Assembly: GCF_009696325.1 (NCBI RefSeq)
Contig: NZ_VUME01000011.1
Span: 1-64,000 of the forward strand
DNA from: Collinsella sp. WCA1-178-WT-3 (M1)
GTDB taxonomy: Bacteria; Actinomycetota; Coriobacteriia; Coriobacteriales; Coriobacteriaceae
Direction: 5' to 3'
Length of the DNA stretch: 64,000 nt
The notes beneath the pieces were generated by a model. The model was not told the DNA's origin. It saw only the letters and a program-made list of their open reading frames with translations, and did not search any database. Positions 33,970-42,779 of this stretch are shown one piece after another. The stretch's first letter is position 1. Each line of letters starts with the position of its first letter. A program made the position numbers and the translations under genes.

Positions 33970-35693
33970 TGAGGTTTTTGAAGCCCTATCGAGGGCTTGT
34001 CGCAGTGACGCTGCTGGCGCTGCTGGTGGATAACGTCGGTACGCTGTTGGTTCCCACGATGCTGGCGAACATGGTCAACACCGGTATTACCACGGGCGAT
34101 GTCGACTACATCTTATGCAACGGCCTATACATGTTTATCGCGACGAGCATGGCTAGCGGCGGCACGGTGCTGGGCTGCTATCTTTCGGCGCGTCTGGCGG
34201 CTAACGTGGCCTGCGACATCCGCAATGCCGTCTACGACAAATCACTCGAGCTGTCCGCCAGCGATTTTGAGCGCTTTGGCACCGGATCGATGATCACGCG
34301 CTCACTCAACGACATCAACGTGATTCAACAGGCTGTCCTTCAGACGATTCAGCTGGTGCTGCCCGTGCCGTTCTTGGCTGTGGCAGGCATCATCTTCGCC
34401 TGGTTTATCGATCCGGCCATGGGCGTGCTTCTGGGCGTCGTGGTTGCGATCGTGCTGGTTGCGGCGGTCTTTACGGTTGCCAATGCGGCACCGATTTTTA
34501 TGCGCCTACAGGGCTTTATCGACCGCATGAACGTGGTGCTGCGCGAGAATATTGTGGGCGTGCGCGTTATTCGTGCTTTTAATAAAGAGCATCACGAGGA
34601 GCGGCGCCTGGACGAGGTGTTTAGCGACTACGCCGCCAACGCCATAAAGGTCAACCACCTGTTTGTGGGTCTCGACAGCTCCAGCTTCTTTTTGATCAAC
34701 ATCGCCGAGGTAGCGGTGCTGTGGGTGGGCGGTAACCGGGTGGGCGCCCATGCCATGCAGATTGCGAGTATCTCGGCGGTGCTGGAGTATGCAATTCTGA
34801 TCCTGTTCTTTGTGATGATGGCCCAGATGGTGGTGCTGACGCTTCCGCGTGCTGCCGCGTGCCTGAACCGTGCGCAGCAGGTGTTGGAGATTGAGCCGAG
34901 CATCGTGGACGGCGAGCGTACGCTGGGTGACGGGACGCCTTCGTCCGAGGACGATGCGGATGCTGTTGCCGTGTTCGACCACATGTCGTTTCGCTTTGAC
35001 GATGCCGACGAGGACACCCTGTGCGACCTGAGCTTTGCCTGTCGTCGCGGTCAGACGACCGCGATTGTGGGCTCGACGGGCTCGGGCAAGTCGACGGTGG
35101 CAAAGCTTCTGCTGCGCTTCCACGATGCCACCAAGGGCGCCATTCGCCTGGACGGCATCGATCTGCGCGAGCTTTCGCAAGATGAGATTCGCGGGCGCAT
35201 CGCCTATGTGCCGCAGAAGGCGTGGCTGTTCTCGGGCACCGTGGCAAGCAATCTGCGCTTTGGCAACGAGGACGCGACCGAGGCGGACATGCTTCATGCG
35301 CTGCAGGTTGCCCAGAGCACCTTTGTGCTCGATCAGCCGCAGGGGCTCGATACTCCGGTTGCCCAGGGCGGTACGAACTTCTCGGGCGGCCAGCGCCAGC
35401 GCCTGGCAATTGCCCGTGCGCTCATGAAGCATGCCGATCTGTATATCTTCGATGACAGTTTTTCGGCCCTGGACTTTAAAACCGATGCGGCCTTGCGCCA
35501 TGCGCTGCAGGACGAGACGCGCGACGCCGCGGTGCTCATCATCGCGCAGCGCATCTCGACGATTTTGCGTGCCGACCAGATTGTCGTGCTCAAGGATGGC
35601 GAGGTCGTGGGCCTGGGCGCGCACGAGGAACTTATGGAAACCTGCGAGGTGTACCGCGCCATCGCGGAATCGCAGATGAAGGGAGGTGAGTAG
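33957..35693 (+). CDS. ABC exporter half-transporter with degenerate Walker B
   Basis: A 578-residue type IV ABC exporter half: six membrane helices (about 1-310) and an ATPase domain. Walker A is GSTGSGKST, the signature is FSGGQRQR, and Walker B reads LYIFDDSFSALD. The residue after the Walker B Asp is Asp, not the catalytic Glu, as in heterodimeric exporters such as TM287 or BmrC, where this half holds the inactive site. The partner is the next gene. The GTG start at 33957 overlaps marR; ATG at 33969 is the alternative. Confidence 0.92.
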   Translation: MRLLMRFLKPYRGLVAVTLLALLVDNVGTLLVPTMLANMVNTGITTGDVDYILCNGLYMFIATSMASGGTVLGCYLSARLAANVACDIRNAVYDKSLELSASDFERFGTGSMITRSLNDINVIQQAVLQTIQLVLPVPFLAVAGIIFAWFIDPAMGVLLGVVVAIVLVAAVFTVANAAPIFMRLQGFIDRMNVVLRENIVGVRVIRAFNKEHHEERRLDEVFSDYAANAIKVNHLFVGLDSSSFFLINIAEVAVLWVGGNRVGAHAMQIASISAVLEYAILILFFVMMAQMVVLTLPRAAACLNRAQQVLEIEPSIVDGERTLGDGTPSSEDDADAVAVFDHMSFRFDDADEDTLCDLSFACRRGQTTAIVGSTGSGKSTVAKLLLRFHDATKGAIRLDGIDLRELSQDEIRGRIAYVPQKAWLFSGTVASNLRFGNEDATEADMLHALQVAQSTFVLDQPQGLDTPVAQGGTNFSGGQRQRLAIARALMKHADLYIFDDSFSALDFKTDAALRHALQDETRDAAVLIIAQRISTILRADQIVVLKDGEVVGLGAHEELMETCEVYRAIAESQMKGGE

Positions 35694-35694
35694 C

Positions 35695-37701
35695 ATGACC
35701 GAGGAGCTCAAGAAGCAAGGCGGCGTTGATGACGACGCTGCCGCGGGGCTGGTCGAGGAAACGGCTGCCGCGTCGACCGAGCAGGATGCCGCCGCCAGGG
35801 CCGCGGCCGAGCGCGAGGCTCGTCGCCAGGCGCTGTACGAGGAAAACGAGCGTGCCGAGGACGAGCGCGCCCGTGCCGAGGCAGAGCGTATGCGCGACGT
35901 GGACGACGAAGAAGAGGACGAGACACCCCGGGATACCTGGGCGACGGTGCGCCGCTTGTGGAGCGAGGCCGCCGGCGACCATTGGCGCTTCTATATTGTA
36001 TTCGCGAGCATTGTGTTCTACGTCATCTTTAACACCGCCGCGCCGGCATATAGCGCTCATGTTATCGACGAGCTGTGGGGCCATATACAGGTGGCGTTTG
36101 CCAGCGGAACGACCTTCAGCATCACCTGGGACCAGTGCGGTAAGACCATCTTTGTCTACTTTTTGATCTGGACGGCCGCCGGATCGTTCTATGCGCTGCA
36201 GAGTTTTTTGATGTCGAGCGTCGCCGAGCGACTCAACCTGCGTCTGCGCAACCGCATCGCGCAGAAGCTCAGCCGCCTGCCGCTCGCCTACTTTGACGCG
36301 CATCGCCCCGGTGAAGTGGTCAGCCGTGCGACCAATGACTTGGACAAGATGTCCGAGAGTATGCAGCGCGGATTGCTGCAGCTGCTGGTATCGATCGGTA
36401 CTGTGACGGGTGCCATCATCATGATGTTTGTCTATAGCGTCAAGCTCACGTTGGTCTTTTTGGGCTTTACGGCGGTATCGCTGCTGGTGACCAAGGTGGT
36501 TTCGCGCCGAACGCATGATGTGACAGGCGAGCGTCAGGAGTGGGTGTCCAAAATCACGAGCGCGGTCGAGGAAGGCTATTCAGGCCGTTTGGTGATTCGC
36601 GCATTCAACCGCGAGCATCAGAGCTCTGCCGAGGTGCACGAGGCCTCGAGGGAGCTAGCGCGCGTGAGTACCAAGGCCGACTTTATGATCAATGCCGTCG
36701 GCCCTGCGGTTCGCTTTATCGGCCGTTTGGCGCAGATCGTGATCGCGCTGGTGGGCTGCAGCATGCTGGTCGCCGGCCACATGACCGTCGGCGTGTTCCA
36801 GGCGTTCTTCCAGTTTATCTACGGGGCATCCGAACCCATGACGCAGCTGTCGTTCACTTTCAACTCGCTGCAGAGCGCGCTGGCGAGCGCGGAGCGCGTG
36901 TTCGACCTGCTCGATGAGCCCGAGATGGAAGCCGATCCGCTGCCGGGTGAGGCTGCCAGGCTGCCGGGTCGCATTGAGGGCCGCGTCTCCTTTGAGCACG
37001 TGCGTTTTGGTTATTCGCCCGACAAGCCGCTTATGCGTGACGTGTCGTTTACCGCCGAGCCGGGCCAGAAGATCGCCGTGGTGGGAACCACGGGCGCGGG
37101 CAAGACCACGCTCATCAACCTGCTCATGCGTTTTTACGAGATCGATGGCGGCCGCATTACGCTCGACGGCGTGGACACGAGCTGTATGGACCGCGGCGAG
37201 CTGCGCCAGCAGTTTGGCATGGTGCTGCAGGACGCCTGGCTATTCGATGGCACGATTGCCGAAAACATCGCCTACGGCTGTCCCGAGGCGACGCGCGACG
37301 AGATCGTGGCGGCTGCGCGCGCCGCGCAGGTCGACTTCTTTGTGCGCACCATGCCGCAGGGTTATGACACGCGGGTGGCCAACGATGCCGAGAGCATTAG
37401 CCAAGGGCAGCGTCAACTGCTGACCATCGCACGCGTGCTGCTCAACAACCCGGCGATTCTCATCCTGGACGAGGCGACGTCGAGCGTGGATACGCGTACC
37501 GAGCTCGCCATCGGCCGTGCTATGGATGCGCTTATGCGCGGGCGCACGAGTTTTGTGATCGCGCATCGCCTGTCGACGATCGTGGACGCCGACCTGATCT
37601 TGGTCATGGATCACGGCAACATTATCGAGCAGGGCACGCATAAGGAGTTGCTGGCTGCCGAGGGCGCCTACGCCGACCTCTATCTGAGCCAGTTCGCATA
37701 A
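35695..37701 (+). CDS. ABC exporter half-transporter with catalytic Walker B
   Basis: A 668-residue partner of the preceding gene. A charged, coiled-coil-like extension of about 80 residues, rich in Glu/Arg/Ala, precedes the six membrane helices; this is unusual for such exporters. The ATPase has GTTGAGKTT, ISQGQRQL (a variant signature with Q for G) and ILILDEATSSVDT, with the catalytic Glu present. The heterodimer probably exports a drug, lipid or peptide. AGGGAGG lies eight bases before the ATG, and the previous stop is two bases upstream. Confidence 0.92.
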   Translation: MTEELKKQGGVDDDAAAGLVEETAAASTEQDAAARAAAEREARRQALYEENERAEDERARAEAERMRDVDDEEEDETPRDTWATVRRLWSEAAGDHWRFYIVFASIVFYVIFNTAAPAYSAHVIDELWGHIQVAFASGTTFSITWDQCGKTIFVYFLIWTAAGSFYALQSFLMSSVAERLNLRLRNRIAQKLSRLPLAYFDAHRPGEVVSRATNDLDKMSESMQRGLLQLLVSIGTVTGAIIMMFVYSVKLTLVFLGFTAVSLLVTKVVSRRTHDVTGERQEWVSKITSAVEEGYSGRLVIRAFNREHQSSAEVHEASRELARVSTKADFMINAVGPAVRFIGRLAQIVIALVGCSMLVAGHMTVGVFQAFFQFIYGASEPMTQLSFTFNSLQSALASAERVFDLLDEPEMEADPLPGEAARLPGRIEGRVSFEHVRFGYSPDKPLMRDVSFTAEPGQKIAVVGTTGAGKTTLINLLMRFYEIDGGRITLDGVDTSCMDRGELRQQFGMVLQDAWLFDGTIAENIAYGCPEATRDEIVAAARAAQVDFFVRTMPQGYDTRVANDAESISQGQRQLLTIARVLLNNPAILILDEATSSVDTRTELAIGRAMDALMRGRTSFVIAHRLSTIVDADLILVMDHGNIIEQGTHKELLAAEGAYADLYLSQFA

Positions 37702-37730
37702 TGCGACATGGGGACGGCCCCCTTGTCGTA
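37702..37730. repeat. GGGGACGG hairpin after the ABC operon
   Basis: TGCGACA-GGGG pairs with CCCC-TTGTCGTA around ACGG. It resembles the GGGACAG hairpin set. Confidence 0.6.
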
Positions 37731-37741
37731 TCGGAAATAAA

Positions 37742-37773
37742 GCGCGCCGGGGATAGATTCCCTGGCGCGCCTT
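37742..37773. terminator. Bidirectional terminator between ABC operon and cysE
   Basis: GCGCGCCGGGG pairs with CCCTGGCGCGC over GATAGATT and is followed by CTTTG. Confidence 0.8.
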
Positions 37774-37809
37774 TGCGCTGGCGTGAATGTTGTCATTGGC
37801 CGTCCACGT

Positions 37810-38514
37810 CTAGCGTTCGTCCACAAGTTTGGCAACGAGGGCTTTGAGCTCGGCTACCTCTTGCTCGAGTTCTTTGACGCGGCGGGCGTTCTCGGTGATG
37901 CCCTGACGGTTGAGGGCGGACTGCTCGGCGGCATCGTCAGGCATGTACTCGCGGTGCTGCTTGGCATCGAAGCTCTCCTCGAACACGCGGCAGCCGTTGC
38001 GCTTGATGATGCGTCCCGGCACGCCCACGACGGTGCAGTTGTCGGGCACGTCCTTGACGACAACCGAGTTGCCGCCGATTTTGACGTTGTTGCCGATGCG
38101 AATGTTGCCGAGCACCTTGGCGCCCGTGCCCACGGTGACGTTGTTGCCCAGGGTGGGGTGGCGCTTGCCGGTCTCGTTGCCGGTACCGCCGAGCGTGACG
38201 CCCTGGTAGAGCACGCAGTTGTCGCCCACGATGGTGGTTTCGCCGATGACGACGCCCATGGCGTGGTCGATAAAGAAATGCTTGCCGATCTGTGCAGCGG
38301 GATGAATCTCGACCCCGGTGATGTGGCGGGTGATTTGCGAGAGCACACGGGCGAGCGAGCGATGACCGTGCTCCCACAGCCAGTGCTCGGGCACGTGGTT
38401 CCACTTGGCGTGCAGGCCAGGATAGGAAAGGAAGATGACCAGACCGTTTTGCGCGGCGGGGTCCTGCGTCTGGACGGTCTTGATGTCCTCGCGAATGGTA
38501 TTGATAAAGCTCAC
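37810..38514 (-). CDS. cysE: Serine O-acetyltransferase
   Basis: CysE (234 residues) transfers acetyl from acetyl-CoA to serine, the first step of cysteine synthesis. The N-terminal helices contain [22 protein letters not shown]. The left-handed beta-helix of hexapeptide repeats runs at about 65-175, with the catalytic [29 protein letters not shown] (Asp and His). The short size matches the EpsC-type group. A coiled-coil tail of about 40 residues follows. No cysK is adjacent. The gene is convergent with the ABC operon. Confidence 0.95.
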   Translation of the reverse strand: MSFINTIREDIKTVQTQDPAAQNGLVIFLSYPGLHAKWNHVPEHWLWEHGHRSLARVLSQITRHITGVEIHPAAQIGKHFFIDHAMGVVIGETTIVGDNCVLYQGVTLGGTGNETGKRHPTLGNNVTVGTGAKVLGNIRIGNNVKIGGNSVVVKDVPDNCTVVGVPGRIIKRNGCRVFEESFDAKQHREYMPDDAAEQSALNRQGITENARRVKELEQEVAELKALVAKLVDER

Positions 38515-38737
38515 CGGCCGCCCTCCCTTAGCGCCATGGCAATGCGATTCAATAAAGTATAGCGATTCGCTAGGGATTAGGAAGAATAATCTTGGCGGCT
38601 TTGCATGACAGGTGTCAGTTATGCAAACTTGCTGGTAATGGAGTCATGCTTTTGTGGGGTTGTGCACGAGGGGGCACCGCAACCGTATACTGGTCAACTT
38701 GGACGTATCCGCGCCCACAACTGAGAGGTTTTACTTC

Positions 38738-39385
38738 ATGGGTTTCATCAATTTTATCGCCGAGCTACTCAAAGACCCGCGCACCGCGATTGCCAGCTGG
38801 ATCGCCGCCGGCCCGCTTATGGCCTACGGCTGCGTGTTCCTCATTATCTTCGTTGAGACAGGCGTGGTGTTCTTCCCGTTCCTTCCCGGCGATTCACTGC
38901 TGTTTGCTTCGGGCTTCTTTGCCCATAACGGTGGCTTTAACATCGTGGCCCTGCTGGCCGTAGCATGGGCCGCTGCCATCCTGGGAGACCAGTGCAACTT
39001 TATGATCGGTCACTTCTTTGGCAAAAAGATCATCGCTTCGGGCAAGGTCAAGGCCATGACGCCCGAGCGTATCAAAAAGTCCGAGGACTTCTTGGACAAG
39101 TGGGGTCACCTGGCCATCTTCCTCGGCCGCTTCTTCCCGTTTATCCGCACCTTTGTGCCCTTCATTGCCGGCATGGGCGGCATGCACTGGCGCAACTTTG
39201 TCATCTACAACGTGCTGGGCGGCATTACCTGGTCGACGGTCTTTACACTGCTGGGCTACTTCTTTGGCGGCATCCCCTTTGTGCAGGAGCACTTTGAGTT
39301 GCTGATCATTGGCATCGTTGCCGTGTCGATCATCCCGACTGTAGTCGGCCTGGTTAAGGCTAAGCTGGGCAAACAGAACGCCTAG
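38738..39385 (+). CDS. DedA-family membrane protein
   Basis: A 215-residue integral membrane protein of the DedA/VTT family; members are linked to flipping of undecaprenyl phosphate or lipid scrambling. Signature segments are FFPFLPGDSLLFASGFFA near residue 50 and FLGRFFPFIRTFVPFIAGMGGMHWRNFVIYN at about 145-175, where the Arg residues are the conserved key residues. The start at 38738 is chosen because GAGAGG precedes it; the frame upstream carries no ribosome binding site. Monocistronic, with a strong terminator. Confidence 0.9.
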   Translation: MGFINFIAELLKDPRTAIASWIAAGPLMAYGCVFLIIFVETGVVFFPFLPGDSLLFASGFFAHNGGFNIVALLAVAWAAAILGDQCNFMIGHFFGKKIIASGKVKAMTPERIKKSEDFLDKWGHLAIFLGRFFPFIRTFVPFIAGMGGMHWRNFVIYNVLGGITWSTVFTLLGYFFGGIPFVQEHFELLIIGIVAVSIIPTVVGLVKAKLGKQNA

Positions 39386-39413
39386 TTCGAGCTGGCGCAC
39401 AAATCGCGTCGTT

Positions 39414-39445
39414 GAGGCCCGTCACCGTTTACGGTGGCGGGCCTC
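39414..39445 (+). terminator. Terminator of the dedA gene
   Basis: GAGGCCCG-CACCG pairs with CGGTG-CGGGCCTC over TTTA and is followed by TTTAG. Confidence 0.85.
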
Positions 39446-39469
39446 TTTAGTTTCGGTCAAATGAAAATA

Positions 39470-39485
39470 CTTTACTTAGTTAAAG
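39470..39485. promoter_or_regulatory. Putative operator, CTTTACTTAGTTAAAG
   Basis: Matches the sites at 6816 and 10861 in 12 to 14 of 16 positions. It lies upstream of a possible promoter (TTTTAT 39493-39498, 17 bases, TACAAT 39516-39521). From that position an activator or a looping repressor is possible. Confidence 0.5.
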
Positions 39486-39674
39486 AAAAACGTTTTATCT
39501 GACGCGCGCGGGGAGTACAATCTCGTCCATGCGAATCGACGTGCCATCGGCTTCGATGTTGCCCGCGTGTCCCGTCCGGCTCTACGCTCCGGGCGTGCGA
39601 CGTTGCGACACGGTCGGCCTCGGTCCTTGCGTGCGGGTTCGCGAGTATGCAACTGTGTATGTAAGGAGCGACAT

Positions 39675-40727
39675 ATGACTGTCGAGAAGAAGGATATCGA
39701 TTGGGGTAGCCTCGGCTTTGGCTACATGAAGACCGATTACAGCTACGAGGCTCATTGGAAGGATGGCGAGTGGGACGAGGGCGGCCTGACCACCGACCAC
39801 ACCATGCATGTCTCCGAGTGCGGCGGCATCTTCCATTACTGCCAGGAGGTCTTCGAGGGCCTGAAGGCCTACACCGCCGCGGATGGCAGCATCGTCTGCT
39901 TCCGTCCCGACATGAACGCTGAGCGCATGTATAACTCTGCCCAGCGCCTCGAGATGCCCCCGTTCCCCAAGGACAAGTTCGTTGAGGCCGTCAAGCAGGT
40001 CGTTTCTGCCAATGCTGCCTGGGTTCCGCCTTTCGGCTCCGGTGCGACCCTGTACGTGCGTCCGTTTATGATTGGCTCTGGTGACGTGATTGGCGTGGCT
40101 CCTGCTCCTGAGTACACGTTCCGCATTCTCGTGACCCCGGTCGGTCCGTACTTTAAGGGCGGCCTTAAGCCCGTTAAGCTGCGCGTTTCCGAGTATGACC
40201 GTGCAGCCCCGCATGGCACCGGCAACATCAAGGCCGGCCTGAACTACGCCATGTCCCTTAAGCCCACGATGGAGGCCCATCGCGAGGGCTATGCCGAGAA
40301 CCTGTATCTTGACTCCGAGTCTCGCACCTATGTCGAGGAGACCGGTGGCGCCAACGTCCTGTTCGTGAAAGAGGACGGCACCCTCGTCGTTCCGCAGTCG
40401 CACACCGACTCGATCCTGCCCTCCATCACCCGTCGCTCGCTCGTTCAGGTCGCTCAGGACCTGGGCATGACCGTTGATCAGCGTCCCGTCGAGTGGGCCG
40501 AGGTCAAGGCCGGCACCTTTGTCGAGTGCGGTCTGTGCGGCACCGCTGCTGTTATCTCCCCGGTCGGCGAGATTGACAACAAGGTTTATGGTGCCGACGA
40601 GACCGTGACCTTCCCGGCTGGCTGCACCGAGATCGGCCCTGTTATGAAGAAACTTCGCGAGACCCTGACTGGTATTCAGTCTGGTGCTGTTGAGGATAAG
40701 CACAACTGGGTTTACACCGTCGCGTAA
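39675..40727 (+). CDS. ilvE: Branched-chain amino acid aminotransferase
   Basis: A 350-residue fold-type IV PLP enzyme that makes leucine, isoleucine and valine from their 2-oxo acids, or the reverse. The Schiff-base Lys is in GNIKAGLNYAMSL (about residue 195). FHYCQEVFEGLKAY and ETGGANVLFVKEDGTLVVP are typical of the group II enzymes. The start at 39675 is set by AAGGAG; a longer frame from 39567 lacks one. A leader of about 150 bases between the predicted promoter and the start could hold control elements; none was recognised. Confidence 0.95.
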   Translation: MTVEKKDIDWGSLGFGYMKTDYSYEAHWKDGEWDEGGLTTDHTMHVSECGGIFHYCQEVFEGLKAYTAADGSIVCFRPDMNAERMYNSAQRLEMPPFPKDKFVEAVKQVVSANAAWVPPFGSGATLYVRPFMIGSGDVIGVAPAPEYTFRILVTPVGPYFKGGLKPVKLRVSEYDRAAPHGTGNIKAGLNYAMSLKPTMEAHREGYAENLYLDSESRTYVEETGGANVLFVKEDGTLVVPQSHTDSILPSITRRSLVQVAQDLGMTVDQRPVEWAEVKAGTFVECGLCGTAAVISPVGEIDNKVYGADETVTFPAGCTEIGPVMKKLRETLTGIQSGAVEDKHNWVYTVA

Positions 40728-40784
40728 GCTGTCTTGTATGTTCGGCCCGAGGGCGACCTTCCTTTTCGGCGCGTCCTCGGGCAT

Positions 40785-40827
40785 GAAAGAACCTCCGCTG
40801 CGCACTTCGTGCGGCGGAGGTTCTTTC
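40785..40827 (+). terminator. Terminator of ilvE
   Basis: GAAAGAACCTCCGC pairs with GCGGAGGTTCTTTC over a GC-rich loop. It is 14 bp and perfect; the downstream T run is short. Confidence 0.75.
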
Positions 40828-40897
40828 GTCCTGCGGAGTGCGCCTGGGTGTGGGCTCCATAAGGAGCTTGGCCCTAGTGACCCCGCGCAGTTCTGTA

Positions 40898-40938
40898 GGA
40901 AAACCGCGCACCAGGAAGAGGTGCGTGCGCGGTTTTCC
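40898..40938. repeat. 14-bp inverted repeat in the ilvE-lemA gap
   Basis: GGAAAACCGCGCAC (40898-40911) pairs exactly with 40925-40938. It lies in the 558-base gap between ilvE and lemA, on neither gene's terminator. Confidence 0.7.
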
Positions 40939-40972
40939 GGTTGCCGCTCGCCTGGGGTGGGACGGGGCGTAC

Positions 40973-41166
40973 ATTTTTGGGAGTTTTCAGCAGCCGGGTG
41001 TGCATGCATACGGGATTTTGGGCGAAAGTCAGGCGTCGTGAGCCGCATCCTGTAGAAAATGAGTGATCCCTGAGGTGCTGAGGGCTCAGAATCAGGGTTT
41101 TCAACGCGGTTTTGTGGGCCCGTTCCTGTTTCTTTGGGCTCCGGGATGCTGAAAACTCCAAAATTT
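40973..41166. repeat. 194-base element bounded by an inverted repeat
   Basis: The left end ATTTTTGGGAGTTTTCAGCA (40973-40992) is nearly complementary to 41147-41165, TGCTGAAAACTCCAAAATT. The interior contains smaller dyads around CCTGAGGTGCTGAGGGCTCAGAATC. No good start or coding frame is seen. It may be a mobile or structured repeat; only one copy is in this window. Confidence 0.5.
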
Positions 41167-41202
41167 GCACGCCGCCCTCTGGGGTACCTGTGGGCAAAAA
41201 GC

Positions 41203-41239
41203 AACCGTCCCGCCGAAGTATGCATTCGACGGGACGGTT
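41203..41239 (-). terminator. Terminator of lemA
   Basis: On the minus strand AACCGTCCCGTCG pairs with CGGCGGGACGGTT and is followed by GCTTTTTG. Confidence 0.85.
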
Positions 41240-41285
41240 TATGCGGTTTATGTATATAGCCGATTCAGGATGCGTTGCCAACTTG

Positions 41286-41840
41286 TTAGAACTTGACGGT
41301 CGGTGCCTGGCGGGCAGCTTCGGCGGCCTCGAAGCCCTGGCGCTCCTTAAACTGGAAGATGCCGGCAAAGATAACGGCCGGGAACGTCTGGATGGCGTTG
41401 TTGTAGCTGAGCACGCAGTCGTTGTAGCTCTGGCGCGCGTAGCTCACCTTGTTCTCGGTGTCCTCGAGCGTAGCCTGGAGCTGCATAAAGTTGGTGTTCG
41501 CCTTAAGGTCGGGGTAGGCCTCGGCCACGGCAAAGAGCTGGCGCAGTGCACCGGTCAGCACGTTGTCGGCTTCCATTTTGGCCTCGGGGGTGGTGGCGCT
41601 TACGGCGGTGTTGCGCGCGTTGATCACGGCGGCGAGCGTGTCCTGCTCGTGCTTGGCGTAGCCCTTGACGGTCTCGACCAGGTTGGGGATCAGGTCGTTG
41701 CGGCGCTGCAGCTGCGTGTCGATGTTCTGCCAGGCGTTATCGATGCGATTGCGCTTGGTAACCATGTTGTTGTAGATGCCAGCGATGGCGCAGACGATCA
41801 CAACGACAACAACGATACCGATGATGACGGGGGGAAGCAT
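41286..41840 (-). CDS. LemA-family membrane protein
   Basis: A 184-residue protein with one N-terminal membrane helix (residues 4-25, VIIGIVVVVVIVCAIAGIYNNM) and a long helical coiled region. Family hallmarks are NRIDNAWQNIDTQLQRRNDLIPNLVETVKGYAKHE and the C-terminal YNDCVLSYNNAIQTFPAVIFA. Function is poorly understood in all species. The start at 41840 follows GGAGAC; the frame upstream to 42011 is probably non-coding. It is divergent from a TetR gene. Confidence 0.9.
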   Translation of the reverse strand: MLPPVIIGIVVVVVIVCAIAGIYNNMVTKRNRIDNAWQNIDTQLQRRNDLIPNLVETVKGYAKHEQDTLAAVINARNTAVSATTPEAKMEADNVLTGALRQLFAVAEAYPDLKANTNFMQLQATLEDTENKVSYARQSYNDCVLSYNNAIQTFPAVIFAGIFQFKERQGFEAAEAARQAPTVKF

Positions 41841-42051
41841 GATGTCTCCGTTTCGAATGGCAGCGGCGTTTTGCGCCGGCCGTTGTTGGTATAACGTATC
41901 TAGTATACCCGCAACCTTTGGCGGTGCCGAACTTTCCGGTAAGCGTTTTGTTTCAACCAGGGAGGGGGCGCCAATATCGAACGGTTGGTACAGGTGTAAG
42001 ATATGCGACAAATTACGGAATGCTGTCTACGCCTTGAGGATGGCGATACGG

Positions 42052-42636
42052 ATGGACCTTCGCATCAAGAAAACCTATCGTGCCCTGTTCGACGCCTTTA
42101 CCGAGCTTTTGGAAGAGTATCGGTTTGAGGATTTGACGGTTGCCATGCTTTGCGACCGGGCCCTGATTCGCCGCACGACGTTCTATAAGCATTTTCGCGA
42201 TAAAAACGATTATTTTGCCTTCTATATCGATGAGCTTATGACGGGCTTGCCGCAAAACCAGACCGACGCAGCGGACGCGGAGCCGCTTGTGGATGTACAG
42301 GCGCTTCGCCATGAGGTCTTTGACGATGCCATGAATATGGTTCTGGCGCATGAGCAGCTCATGGATAACCTTTTGGCGAGCAGCATGTCGGGCATGCTGA
42401 CCGGCATGATTTGCGACCGCATCGCGCATTCCATCCGTGAGCGCGTGATGAGCTCGCTTGCCGAAGACGCCCTGGCGCCCGTTTCGCTCGAGACGACATC
42501 GGAATTTATCGCCGGTGGCATTATTCGAGTGTTCACAAATTGGTGGGAATCGGGCCACGATCTTGAGCGTCGACCCGAGATGGCCGACGTGGTCGATGCG
42601 CTGTTTGAGCGCACCATGACGCCGGTGAATCACTAA
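42052..42636 (+). CDS. TetR-family transcriptional regulator
   Basis: A 194-residue regulator. The helix-turn-helix is KTYRALFDAFTELLEEYRFEDLTVAMLCDRALIRRTTFYKHFRDKNDYFAFYIDEL; the TTFYKHF recognition helix is classic. The rest is helical and resembles the DhaS/YbiH-like C-terminal group. The start is uncertain: ATG 42052 has GAGG 12 bases upstream, ATG 42040 has none in range. It overlaps no other gene; its target may be itself or the divergent lemA. Confidence 0.85.
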   Translation: MDLRIKKTYRALFDAFTELLEEYRFEDLTVAMLCDRALIRRTTFYKHFRDKNDYFAFYIDELMTGLPQNQTDAADAEPLVDVQALRHEVFDDAMNMVLAHEQLMDNLLASSMSGMLTGMICDRIAHSIRERVMSSLAEDALAPVSLETTSEFIAGGIIRVFTNWWESGHDLERRPEMADVVDALFERTMTPVNH

Positions 42637-42638
42637 GG

Positions 42639-42728
42639 TGGCGGAGAGAGGGGGATTCGAACCCCCGGAACGCTCTCGCGCTCAACGGTTTTCAAGACCG
42701 CCGCATTCAACCGCTCTGCCATCTCTCC
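42639..42728 (-). tRNA. tRNA-Ser(TGA)
   Basis: On the minus strand it starts GGAGAGATGGCAGAGCGG and ends TTCGAATCCCCCTCTCTCC before an encoded GCCA end. The long variable arm (GAGCGCGAGAGCGTTCC region) marks serine. The anticodon TGA lies at 42692-42694 on the plus-strand complement and reads UCA codons. The acceptor stem GGAGAGA/TCTCTCC pairs fully. The 3' CCA is encoded. Confidence 0.95.
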
Positions 42729-42779
42729 GTGAGTCGTAATGATAGCATCGTTTTGAATTTGCAACAGGGAAGGCGAACG

